Source of the DNA: CAZABP01 sp964483245
GTDB taxonomy: Bacteria > Planctomycetota > UBA1135 > UBA2386
Reading direction: 5' to 3'
DNA length: 64,000 bases
NCBI GenBank assembly: GCA_964483245.1
Contig: CAZABP010000003.1
Location: forward strand, 146,432-210,431
Numbering within the stretch: position 1 is the first letter of the stretch; each line of letters starts with the position of its first letter. The notes beneath the pieces are model-generated. The model was given only the letters and a program-made list of their open reading frames with translations. It was not told the origin of the DNA and ran no database searches. Position numbers and translations under genes: made by a program. Shown here in pieces: positions 18,601-25,831 of the stretch.

Positions 18601-18753
18601 GCTGCGGCCGCCGCGGAACGGGCCGACCAGGCGCCACTGCAGCATCGGTTCGTAAAGCTTCGGATCCGGATGCGCCGGTGCGGCGGCCGGTTCCTGGGCG
18701 GCGGTCCGAAGGGCAGGTAGGAGGCAGACGACGAGCAGGAGGGCTGCGCGCAT
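15637..18753 (-). CDS. secreted VPS10/sortilin-like BNR-repeat protein
   Basis: This is a 1038-residue exported protein with a signal peptide (MRAALLLVVCLLPALRTAAQ). The first 700 residues hold many BNR/Asp-box repeats such as GGVWKTTDGGRSW, GVWRSTDAGRTW, GVFKSTDGGKSW and GIWKSTDSGETW, which form the ten-bladed propeller typical of sortilin/VPS10 and of bacterial proteins often annotated as glycosyl hydrolases. A run of seven glycines followed by RRRG sits near residue 760, after which comes a beta-sandwich-like part and a helical C-terminus. Length fits bacterial VPS10-like proteins (about 1000-1100). No glycosidase active site was identified, so an enzymatic role is not claimed. It is divergent from the selenoprotein candidate, with 137 bases between the starts. 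Confidence 0.85.
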   Translation of the reverse strand: MRAALLLVVCLLPALRTAAQEPAAAPAHPDPKLYEPMLQWRLVGPFRGGRSAAVCGVPGDRDTYWFGATGGGVWKTTDGGRSWANMSDGSFGGSIGAVAVAPSDPNVVYVGGGEKTVRGNVSHGDGVWRSTDAGRTWAHIGLADTRHVPRIRVHPTDPDTVWVAALGHLFGPNEERGVFKSTDGGKSWCKTLFANADAGAVDLILDPTNPRILYATTWRVRRTPHSLESGGDGSGIWKSTDSGETWTELTGNEGLPKPPLGISGIAVSPRDPDRLYAIVEAAEGGVFTSRDAGATWSKVNSDRDLRQRAWYYTRIYCDPLDVDVVYVLNVGFHRSKDGGRTFERIGTPHGDNHDLWIDPADPQRMIESNDGGANVSYDGGRTWSAQDNQPTAQFYRVTTDRAFPYRIYGAQQDNSTVRIRSRGESFGIGERDWEPTAGGESGHIAVDPRNPDVVYGGSYGGYLQRIDHATGERRTINVWPDNPMGYGAGDLKYRFQWNFPIFFSPHDPQRLYTAGNVLFVTTNEGQSWQPISPDLTRADPKTLGPSGGPITKDNTGVEYYATIFAACESPVQAGVLWCGSDDGLLHVSQDGGKRWQDVTPPELPRHAMINSIEAHPKHAGGLYVAATCYKSDDFAPYLFATADFGKQWRRIDAGIARDHFTRVVRADPVRAGLLYAGTERGVQVSFDDGASWRPLQLELPVVPITDLKVEQGDLIAATQGRSFWVLDDLRPLRHAPELDAHAKLQVLAPEPVLRLRGGGGGGGRRRGAMTRGANPPGGVPLRFWLRDDPREELVTIEIRGRDGEVLRRFSTKPDREAGEDRLRVTQGANTFRFDLRHADAVSIAGMVLWGGGTNGPLLAPGRYTALLSACGEEREIPFTLQKDPRSSATDEDLLAQESFLLELRDKLSETHRGIQQIRDVRKQVADARTKAAGEEDGTSIVDTAKALERGLTDVEEALYQTKNQSSQDPLNFPIRLNNRLSALASTVASGDYRPTDQAIAVGHELVTAIDEQLSKLRQLVAEELPRFNELLARKPVIR

Positions 18754-18890
18754 GGGGGGCTTGTTACTGACGCGGTGGCGCCACGGAGAGGACGGGGCCG
18801 CGCATTCTGACGCAGCTGCGACGCCCGGACGATGGCCTTTCCCGGCGCGGCCGCCGATACTTCCGCGGCCACCCCACGAGATCGAATCCG

Positions 18891-19901
18891 ATGAACCCAC
18901 AGATCCTCGCGGTGTCGGCTCTCCTGCTCGCGGCGCTGCCGGCACAGAACGCGCGCGTCGCCGTCGGCGAACGCATGCCGGACGTCGAGCTGCCCGGCCT
19001 CGCGAACGGCGACGGGCGCACGAAGCTCTCCGAGTTCCGCGGGCAGCCGGTCGTCGTCGACTTCTGGGGCACGCGTTGAGGACCTTGCATCGGGTACGCC
19101 GTGCCGCGTGCCATCGATCTGCATCACGAGCTCGGACCGAAGGGTCTCGTCGTGATCCTCAGCGAAGTGCAGGGGACGCCGCGTGAGCGGGTGCCGGGGT
19201 TCCTCTGGAGCCACTGGCAGGAGTGTGGGATCCGCAGTGCCTCCGGGCTGCGGCTCCCGGTCGACACCGGCCGCGGGATCCCGGCCTGTGCCGTCATCGG
19301 TGTCGATGGGACGCTGCTCGCGGCCGGCGCGACCGGGAGACTCGGCAGCAAGGTGGACGAGCTGATCGCGGAGGAGCTCGGCAAGCGCAGCAAGGGTTGG
19401 GGTGCTACGCCCGCGATCCGCAAGGCACGCGTCGCGATCCATGCCAGGCAGCGGTTCGCCGAGGCGAAGGAGCTGATCCACGCCGGACTCGAAGAGGAAG
19501 CGAACGAGCACGGCGACGAGTGGCGCGCGGTCGAGCAGGAGCTCGCGACGGCATGGGCCTGGCGCGTGCGCGCGGTCGGGTTCCTGCAGGACGAGGGGCG
19601 GTTCGTCGAGGCCCAAGCGCTCGCCGAAGAGCTGCAGCGAGGCGCCGCCGGAATCGACGAGTGGGAGGCAACGGCGCAGGAGCTGGTCGCGGCGTTTGCG
19701 ACCGAAGCCGGCCAGCGGGAGCTCGCGCTCGAGAAGAAGCTCGCGCGGCTCACGCAGATGTTCCAGCGCAAGCTGCTCGAGGGTCAGGAGGAGCGCCAGC
19801 TCGAGCGCGCGCTGCGCGGCGCCGAGGCGGAGTCCCGCGTCGCTGCGCGCGTGCGTCGTCTGATCGCCGTGATCCACGACGGCGACCAACCCAAGAAGTG
19901 A
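18891..19901 (+). CDS. candidate selenocysteine-containing thioredoxin-like protein (in-frame TGA at codon 63)
   Basis: Reading through the TGA at 19077-19079 gives a 336-residue protein. Residues 1-19 are a signal peptide. Residues 24-62 match the first strands and helix of a TlpA/redoxin thioredoxin fold (VGERMPDVELPGL, then PVVVDFWGTR). The active site that normally reads W-C-x-x-C follows as R-U-G-P-C, with TGA at the first catalytic cysteine. Downstream in the same frame the fold continues with GLVVILSE, a cis-proline loop (GRGIPACAVIGVDGTLL) and a helical tail of about 170 residues. The stop overlaps the GTG of the acyltransferase gene. Most genes here use TGA as stop, so TGA is not reassigned. 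The alternative is a nonsense mutation or sequencing error; the SECIS-like hairpin argues against that. Confidence 0.72.
19068..19112 (+). promoter_or_regulatory. possible bacterial SECIS element
   Basis: A small hairpin, GGTAC (19093-19097), loop GCC, GTGCC (19101-19105), lies just after the TGA at 19077-19079, with the loop beginning 18 bases past the TGA. A G is the first loop base, as recalled for bacterial SECIS elements, where the apical loop lies about 16-37 bases downstream. A second, perfect 8-bp pairing, GGCACGCG (19068-19075) with CGCGTGCC (19105-19112), encloses the TGA itself. The two structures share one base. GC-rich DNA forms such hairpins often, so the structure alone is only moderate evidence. 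Confidence 0.45.
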
Positions 19902-20836
19902 ACGAGTCGGCGCGCGCGCTGAGCCTGCGGCCGCGCACCTGGACCCGGCGGCTGCTCGGTCCGTTCCACGTCACCGGTGGGTTCTGGTATTGCGCGCTCC
20001 ACCTTGGAATGCGCGCGCCGGAGCCGCTCGTGCGCTTGCTGGTGCGATGCTGGTCGTCGTTCTTCGCGTTCGTCTCCATCGGCTATCGCCGCGCCGTCAC
20101 CCGCAACCTCGACGGGATCCTCGGCCGGTGCGGGTTCTGGGAGCGGCAACGGCGGATCCTGCGCACGTTCCATGAGCAGGCGTGGGCGCTCGTCGAGCGG
20201 TTCGAGCGGATGCGCGTGCAGCCACCGCAGATGCAGATCGACTACAGCGGCGCCGACTGGGAGTCGCTCGCGACGTCCGACCGCGGGCTCGTCGTGGTGA
20301 CCGCCCACCAGTCGAACTGGGAGGCCGGCATGCTCCGTTCGCTTGCCGGTGCCGGCCAGCGCATCCACGTCGTGCGCGAGGCGGAGGACTCACCGTACAT
20401 CCAGGATTCGGTCGCGGCTGCGCTGCGGCGCATCGGTGGCGATCGCGTCCTCACCCATTTCGTCGGGGAAGACCCTCAGCTCGGCGTCCAGCTGCTCCGC
20501 GCGCTGCGGCACGGCGATCTCGTCATGCTCGCCGGCGATCGTCCGCGCGCCGGCTCCCGCACGCAGCGCGTTCTGCTCGCAGACCGTGCCTGCGAGCTGC
20601 CGGAAGGCCCGCTGGCCCTCGCGCGCGCTGCCGGGGTGCCGATCCTGCCGCTGTTCGTGTTCCGTACCGGCCGGCGCCGCTACCGCTGTGTCGCGCGCCC
20701 GCTGATCCACGTTGCCGACTCCGACGATCGCCCTGGCGACTTGCAGGGCGCCGCGCAGCGACTCGCCGTGGAGATCGAGTGGGCGATCCGCGAGGCGCCC
20801 CACCAGTGGTCGCGCTGGGAGGTCGTCTGGGTGTGA
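19898..20836 (+). CDS. LpxL/HtrB-family lysophospholipid acyltransferase
   Basis: This 312-residue membrane-associated acyltransferase resembles lipid A biosynthesis acyltransferases. It carries the catalytic HX4E motif as HQSNWE (about residue 131), followed by the LAGDRPRAGSR block (about 213) and a PLALARAAGVPILPLFVFR strand, all in family order. A hydrophobic segment near residues 25-60 could anchor it to the inner membrane. It starts at a GTG overlapping the stop of the selenoprotein candidate, so translation may depend on readthrough of the upstream TGA. The donor and acceptor lipids cannot be read from the sequence. Confidence 0.85.
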   Translation: MNESARALSLRPRTWTRRLLGPFHVTGGFWYCALHLGMRAPEPLVRLLVRCWSSFFAFVSIGYRRAVTRNLDGILGRCGFWERQRRILRTFHEQAWALVERFERMRVQPPQMQIDYSGADWESLATSDRGLVVVTAHQSNWEAGMLRSLAGAGQRIHVVREAEDSPYIQDSVAAALRRIGGDRVLTHFVGEDPQLGVQLLRALRHGDLVMLAGDRPRAGSRTQRVLLADRACELPEGPLALARAAGVPILPLFVFRTGRRRYRCVARPLIHVADSDDRPGDLQGAAQRLAVEIEWAIREAPHQWSRWEVVWV

Positions 20837-20841
20837 CCGTG

Positions 20842-21005
20842 TAGAAGTCGTTTCACGAAGCCTCCGCGGCTGCGGCCGGCCCCCGCACCCGAGGACGGCG
20901 TCGCGAGATCTGCGGCGAATCCACGGATTCGCCTACGATCTCGCTCCTTGCCCTCGGCCGCGCTGGCTCGGCCTCGCCTGCGAAGCATTTGTGAAACGAC
21001 TTCTA
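20842..21005. repeat. 164-bp imperfect palindrome with 15-bp perfect terminal inverted repeats
   Basis: The ends 20842-20856 and 20991-21005 are perfect 15-base inverted repeats. The centre is also symmetrical: GCGAGATC (20903-20910) pairs with 20937-20944, and GGCGAATCC (20914-20922) pairs with 20925-20933 around a 2-base loop, with 3-base internal loops between. The two 46-base arms in between are of equal length and partly complementary. The element fills the gap between the acyltransferase stop and the start of the haloperoxidase-like gene. It could be a miniature non-autonomous mobile element, a REP-like repeat or a strong terminator. No flanking target-site duplication was recognised. 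Confidence 0.7.
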
Positions 21006-22613
21006 GTGTCTCGCATCGTGGAACCGGCTCGACAAGCCACGGCTCGGGCCAGGCGACACGCACCGTGCCGCCTGCTCCTCGCTTCGTTCGCCCTGTTGGG
21101 TGCCTGCGCCGGCGGCCCCAGGTCCTCCGACGTGGTGACGTTCGACCACCTGCCTCTGGGCCAGCTCGAGCTCGACCCGGCACGCATGCACTACGCGTAT
21201 GCGACGCGCGATGGGTCGGCGGTGTATCCGGAACATCCGGGCGCGACGGCGGCCTATCGGTGGCTCGACATCCTGCAGGAGACGACGGCCCGCGACGTCG
21301 AGCGGGTTGGTGCGCGGCCGACGATCATCTCGCGTCAGATGGCGATCCCGATGACTGCGATGTACGACGCCTGGGCGGCGTACGACGAAAAGGCGGTAGG
21401 CACGCGGCTCGGCGCCACGCTGCGCCGGCCGCCGGCGGAACGCACGCAGACCAACCTGGAGCGGGCGATCGCATACGCCGTGCACCGCACGCTGCTGTAC
21501 GCGTTCCCGGACGAGGCTGCGTACATCCGCAGCGCCATGGTCGGCATGGGCTACGACCCGGACGACGGCAGCCGCGATCCGGCGACGCCAGCCGGCATCG
21601 GCAATCTGGTCGCCGACGCGCTGATCGAGTACCGGCGCCACGATGGCGCGAATCAGCATGGCGATGCTCCGGGCAGCGACGGGCAGCCGTACTCCGACTA
21701 CACCGGCTATCGGCCGGTGAACCCGCCGGACCGGATCGTCGATCCGGACTGCTGGCAGCCGAAGACGTTCACCGCACCGGATGGCCGCGAGTGGGCGCCC
21801 GGCGGCCTGACACCGCACTGGGGCAGGGTCACGCCGTTTGCGCTCGACTCCAGCGCCCAGTTCCGTCCCGGTCCGCCGCCAAAGGTCGGCGATCCGCGCC
21901 TACGGGCCGAAGTCGACGAAGTGATCCGCTACCACGCCAGCCTGACGCCGATGCAGAAGGCGATCGTGGAGTTCATGCGGGACGGACCGCGCTCGACCGG
22001 GCAGAGCGGCCACTGGCTGCGCTTCGCGCAGGACCTGTCGCGGCGCGACCGTTACGACCTCGAGCGCGACGTCAAGCTGTTCTTCTGTGTCGCCAACGTC
22101 TGCATGGACACGTTCATCGCCTGCTGGGAAGCGAAGTACTTCTATGACAGCTCGCGGCCGATGACGCTGGTGCGGCACTTCTATGCCGGGCAGCAGATCC
22201 CGGGCTGGCTCGGCTATGGCCGTGGGGTCGGCATGGTGCGGGCCGAGGATTGGATCAACTACTCGCCGTCGTATTTCTTGTGCCCGCCGTTTCCGGCGTA
22301 TCCGTCCGGCCACAGCACGGTCAGCGGCGGCGCGTCGACGATCCTGAAGCTGTTCAGCGGTTCCGACTGGTTCGGGTTCTGTGCGCCGCGCGTGCCGGGC
22401 GCGATCACGCACGAACCGATGGACGACCCGGTGCTGCTGGAGCTGCCGACGTTCACGGCGACGGCCGAGATGGCCGGGATCTCGCGCGTCATGGGCGGCT
22501 ACCACATCCAGTCGGACAACATCGCCGCGCTCGAGCTCGGACGGACGATCGCGCAGTTCTCGTGGCCGCGGTATCAGGCGTACTTCGACGGGACCGCGGC
22601 GGTGCGGGAGTGA
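21006..22613 (+). CDS. vanadium-dependent haloperoxidase / PAP2-like lipoprotein
   Basis: This 535-residue lipoprotein has a signal sequence ending in the lipobox LLGAC (near residue 34). The C-terminal part holds the PAP2/vanadium haloperoxidase phosphate- or vanadate-binding residues: PAYPSGHSTVSGG (about 435-447) and SRVMGGYHIQSDN (about 493-505). The latter corresponds to the usual SRxxGGxHxxxD signature with Tyr-His. The N-terminal helical portion resembles haloperoxidase-like secreted proteins. GTG 21006 is taken as start, directly after the palindrome; GTG 21018 is an alternative. Whether it halogenates, oxidises or removes phosphate cannot be told. The palindrome occupies the place where its promoter and leader would be. 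Confidence 0.8.
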   Translation: MSRIVEPARQATARARRHAPCRLLLASFALLGACAGGPRSSDVVTFDHLPLGQLELDPARMHYAYATRDGSAVYPEHPGATAAYRWLDILQETTARDVERVGARPTIISRQMAIPMTAMYDAWAAYDEKAVGTRLGATLRRPPAERTQTNLERAIAYAVHRTLLYAFPDEAAYIRSAMVGMGYDPDDGSRDPATPAGIGNLVADALIEYRRHDGANQHGDAPGSDGQPYSDYTGYRPVNPPDRIVDPDCWQPKTFTAPDGREWAPGGLTPHWGRVTPFALDSSAQFRPGPPPKVGDPRLRAEVDEVIRYHASLTPMQKAIVEFMRDGPRSTGQSGHWLRFAQDLSRRDRYDLERDVKLFFCVANVCMDTFIACWEAKYFYDSSRPMTLVRHFYAGQQIPGWLGYGRGVGMVRAEDWINYSPSYFLCPPFPAYPSGHSTVSGGASTILKLFSGSDWFGFCAPRVPGAITHEPMDDPVLLELPTFTATAEMAGISRVMGGYHIQSDNIAALELGRTIAQFSWPRYQAYFDGTAAVRE

Positions 22614-22620
22614 AGCGCAC

Positions 22621-23862
22621 TCAGCGCGCCGCGCGTTCGTCGATCCGGATCAGCAGCTCGTCGATCGTCGGCTGGTGGTAGTCGCCGATCCGGCGGCGCT
22701 CGCGCAGGAATGCGAGGCCCGGCCGGTCGAGCTCGAACACCGCGAGGCTGAACGCCGCACGGACGCGCACGTCCATCGATTCGTCCGCGGCGAGCATCTT
22801 CTGCTCCAGCAGCGGGATCGCGGCCTCGTTGCCGAGCGGCCCGAGCGCGGCGGCCGTGGCGACCCGCAGCTCCGGATCGGGGCTCGCCAGCAGCGGCGCC
22901 ACGAACGGGAACGCGTCGCTGATCTGCATCGCGCCGAGTGCTGCGACGGCGTTGGCGCGCGCGAGCGGATCCTGCAGCAGCGCGAGCGTCGGGTTACGCG
23001 CGAGGTTGCGCGCGACCGGGCCGAGCTGCAGCAGGACCTCCAGCGCGTGGTTGCGCAGGAACGGTTCGCTGGCGTGCAGCGCGGTCACGAGGTGCGGCAC
23101 GGCGAGCCGGCCCAGGCGCGCCAGGATGAAACGCGAGTCGTCGACCGGGCGGAGCTGGAAGCCTTCGAGCAGCACGAGCCGCTCGGCGATCCGCGCGTCG
23201 AGCTCTGCGAGGTCCTGCGGCAGCGGCTCGGTCTGCGTCTGCGGCGCGCCGTCGCTGCGCCAGCGGCGGAGCAGTTGGCGCAGTTCCTCCAGCAGCCGAT
23301 CCCAGCTCGGGGACTCGGATGGATCGAGCACGTGTGCGCGCTGCAGGATCGCGATCGCGCGCTGGCCGGCGATCTCGGCGTGCGTGCCGCCCTGGATCAG
23401 CTCGATCAGCTTGTCGAGGCCGGCGCGGTTGCCGAGCATGTCGAGCGCGTCGGCGACCCAGGCCAGCGGCTCCGGCTCCAGCTCGTACTTCAGGCGCTTG
23501 ACCAACACCGGCAGCGCGGCCCATTGCCCGAGCTTGCCGAGCTCGAACGCGGCGAAGTTGCGCACGCTCGGTTCTGCGTGCTCGAGTGCCTGCTCGAGTG
23601 CCCAACGTGCGTGTGGTGACTCGAGCAGGTTCTCGCGTGCGCTGGCCGCGAGCCGCTCGTCGGCGAGCCCGGGCACGAACGCCGTTTCGACCAGGTCGCG
23701 CAGCTGGCGCTGCTCGGCGTCGGCGGGCGGCGCCGGCACCGCCGCCGCCGCGCGCTGCAGCTCCGGCAGCTTCGGCGACAGTTCGAGCGGTGGCAGTTTC
23801 GGCTCGTCGTCGGCACACGCGCTGACGAGGGCCACCGCCAGCAGCCAGCCTGGGATCCTCAC
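22621..23862 (-). CDS. HEAT-repeat lipoprotein
   Basis: This 413-residue lipoprotein has a signal sequence ending in LVSAC (Cys near residue 16) and a helical solenoid. HEAT-like units are evident, for example PSVRNFAAFELGKLG, PFLRNHALEVLLQLG, LARANAVAALGAM and PELRVATAAALGPLG. No catalytic motif was found. It begins at a GTG overlapping the stop of the multihaem cytochrome gene and is the last gene of the minus-strand run that starts with the ABC substrate-binding protein. It may be a periplasmic adaptor for the preceding cytochrome, which is inference from position. Confidence 0.78.
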   Translation of the reverse strand: MRIPGWLLAVALVSACADDEPKLPPLELSPKLPELQRAAAAVPAPPADAEQRQLRDLVETAFVPGLADERLAASARENLLESPHARWALEQALEHAEPSVRNFAAFELGKLGQWAALPVLVKRLKYELEPEPLAWVADALDMLGNRAGLDKLIELIQGGTHAEIAGQRAIAILQRAHVLDPSESPSWDRLLEELRQLLRRWRSDGAPQTQTEPLPQDLAELDARIAERLVLLEGFQLRPVDDSRFILARLGRLAVPHLVTALHASEPFLRNHALEVLLQLGPVARNLARNPTLALLQDPLARANAVAALGAMQISDAFPFVAPLLASPDPELRVATAAALGPLGNEAAIPLLEQKMLAADESMDVRVRAAFSLAVFELDRPGLAFLRERRRIGDYHQPTIDELLIRIDERAAR

Positions 23863-24824
23863 TGCAGGTTCACCTCACGTTCCTCGAGCAGCATGCTGCG
23901 CGGGTCGTCGTCGCCGACGAACGGCGTGCGCCGGTACCACAGGCGCACCCGCGCGCGCTCGGCACCCTCGGGGATCGGCACGCGGACCGTCTTGGTCTCC
24001 CCGGCCGGCAGCTGTGTGTTCTCGCCCGGCTCGTCGCGGTACGGCTGCCGCGCGCGCCAGACGCGCGTCCATTCGGCGGCGTCGTCGAAGCGGACTTCGA
24101 TGTCGACGGCACGGTGCCGCTCCTCGGTCGGAAAGTTGTGGCCGGCGCCGTGGTTCTGCAGCGACACGACGAGCTCGCCGTTCTCGCGTACGACCGTCAG
24201 CTTGCCGGCGCTGCGCAGGACGTCGAGGTCACGCGTCGCCGGGTACCTGTGTGCGCGTCCGCGCCCGCCGTGCGCGCGCTTCACCTCCGGCATGTGGCAT
24301 TCGTTGCAGGTCTTGCCGCCGACTGCGAACGAGCTCGCGCGGAACTGGTCGGTCGTCTGGTGTTGGTTGTGGCAGCTGGCGCAGAGGTCGACCGAGATCA
24401 GGTCGATGCTGTCGACCGGCGCGCAGCCGACGTCCGGGCGCGCATGCCGCGCCAGGATCTCCCCGTTCGCCCCGAGGTGGCAGGTCAGGCAGCTGACCCC
24501 CTCATCCGGCTGCGTCATCCGATACAGCGTCCGCTGGCCGTAGCCGGTCACCGAGATCGGCCGCGGGAGATGGCACGCGCGGCACTCCATGTTGCGGAAG
24601 TCGTCGCTGAGCGCGCGCACCTCCGGGTTCAGGAATGAGATCTGGTGCTGCGAGCCGTACCACTCGTTCCAGATCTCTTGGTGGCAGTCACGGCACTGCG
24701 TCGCGCTGACCCACTGCTGCACCACCGGGCGTTCGGCCGGGCCGGAGCCGAGCACGAACAGCAGCAGCCCACCGATCCCACCGAGGAACACGAGGGTGGC
24801 GGCGATCCGCGCGCGCAGCGTCAT
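23859..24824 (-). CDS. five-haem c-type cytochrome, membrane anchored
   Basis: This 321-residue protein has an N-terminal transmembrane or signal anchor (residues 7-27) and five CXXCH haem c sites: CRDCH, CRACH, CLTCH, CASCH and CNECH, all in the first 180 residues. The pattern resembles cytochrome c554-type multihaem proteins. The C-terminal 140 residues are beta-rich and haem-free (with NHGAGHNFPTEERHRAVDIEVRF), and His residues there could serve as distal haem ligands. It begins with an ATG overlapping the stop of the ABC ATPase gene and overlaps the next gene. Location should be periplasmic. Its presence inside an iron-type ABC operon suggests a role in reducing or handling iron, which is inference. 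Confidence 0.85.
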   Translation of the reverse strand: MTLRARIAATLVFLGGIGGLLLFVLGSGPAERPVVQQWVSATQCRDCHQEIWNEWYGSQHQISFLNPEVRALSDDFRNMECRACHLPRPISVTGYGQRTLYRMTQPDEGVSCLTCHLGANGEILARHARPDVGCAPVDSIDLISVDLCASCHNQHQTTDQFRASSFAVGGKTCNECHMPEVKRAHGGRGRAHRYPATRDLDVLRSAGKLTVVRENGELVVSLQNHGAGHNFPTEERHRAVDIEVRFDDAAEWTRVWRARQPYRDEPGENTQLPAGETKTVRVPIPEGAERARVRLWYRRTPFVGDDDPRSMLLEEREVNLQ

Positions 24825-25831
24825 TGCATGCCTCCTTTGGCTCCGCGCGGCAACAGGCGCGGTGCCCGCCGCAGCGCCAGCGCGACCTCGCTGCCGGGCG
24901 CATGGTCTTGTTCGACCGGGACCCGCAGCGTCTGGCCCTCGACCTCGACGGCGAGCAGCCGGGTGCCGTGATCCGCCAGCATGCCGAGCACGCGCCCGCG
25001 CGCCGGGCCGGCAGCGACGTGGACGTCCCCAGGCAGCAGCACGAGCATCCGCTCGCCGTCGCCGCCAGCGACTTCGCCGAATGCGGTCGCGAACCTGCCG
25101 CCGCCGAGCGGGCGTGCGGGGAGACAGGCGGCGCGCGCCAGGAACGCCGCCGTGAACGCGGTCGCCGGCTCGCGCAGCAGGTGATCGGCACTGCCGCGCT
25201 CGACCAGCTGCCCGCCTTCGAGCACGAGCAGATCGTCGGCGAGCGAGAGTGCTTCATCCCGGTCGTGCGTCACCAACACGAGCGTGAGCCGGAGCTCGGC
25301 GGCGATCCGGCGGATCAACAACACCAGCTCGTCGCGCAGGTGGACGTCGACCGAGCGCAGGGGTTCGTCGAGCAGCAGCAACCGCGGCTTGCCGGCCAGC
25401 GCGCGCGCCAACGCGAGGCGTTGGCCTTCACCGCCCGAGAGCTGCGCCGGCCGCCGCTCACCCTTGCCGGCGAGCCCGACCTGCGCGAGCAGCGCGTCGG
25501 CGCCGCTGTTGCCGAGGGCCGGGTCCACGAACGTCAGGTGTTGGCGCGCATCCAGATGCGGCCACAGGGCACCGTCCTGGAACACGAACCCGATCCCGCG
25601 CCGCTCCGGCGGCACCAGCACGCGGCCGTTCGTCACCAGCTCGGAGCCGAGATGGACGCGCCCGCGGTCGGCCGGGTCGAGGCCGGCCAGTACGCGCAGC
25701 AGCGTCGATTTGCCGGCTCCCGACGGTCCGATCACGGCCGCACGCGTCCCCGGTTCGATCCGGAACGTCAGTGGGCCGAGCGTGAACGTGCCGAGATTCC
25801 GGCACAGGGCTTCGACTCCGATGGCGCTCAC
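24821..25831 (-). CDS. ABC transporter ATP-binding protein, iron(III)-type
   Basis: This 336-residue ATPase powers the transporter encoded by the two genes upstream in the operon. Walker A GPSGAGKST (35-43), Q-loop FVFQDG, signature LSGGEGQ, Walker B LLLLDEP, D-loop and the switch THD are all present and in order. The C-terminal 110 residues form a TOBE-like regulatory domain (PARGRVLGML... and a final EVALALRRAPRLLP). The layout matches FbpC-type iron or related anion importers. Overlaps with both neighbours by 4 bases support a single operon. Confidence 0.9.
   Translation of the reverse strand: MSAIGVEALCRNLGTFTLGPLTFRIEPGTRAAVIGPSGAGKSTLLRVLAGLDPADRGRVHLGSELVTNGRVLVPPERRGIGFVFQDGALWPHLDARQHLTFVDPALGNSGADALLAQVGLAGKGERRPAQLSGGEGQRLALARALAGKPRLLLLDEPLRSVDVHLRDELVLLIRRIAAELRLTLVLVTHDRDEALSLADDLLVLEGGQLVERGSADHLLREPATAFTAAFLARAACLPARPLGGGRFATAFGEVAGGDGERMLVLLPGDVHVAAGPARGRVLGMLADHGTRLLAVEVEGQTLRVPVEQDHAPGSEVALALRRAPRLLPRGAKGGMQ

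Noticed and set aside
15718..18720. 1000-codon open frame on the plus strand opposite the VPS10-like gene
   Set aside because: It mirrors the minus-strand gene, is rich in Arg, Ala, Asp and Val in the manner of high-GC shadows, and shows no family motif.
18891..19079. Treating the short frame as a separate 62-residue protein
   Set aside because: It would stop within the active site of a thioredoxin fold whose rest follows immediately in the same frame.
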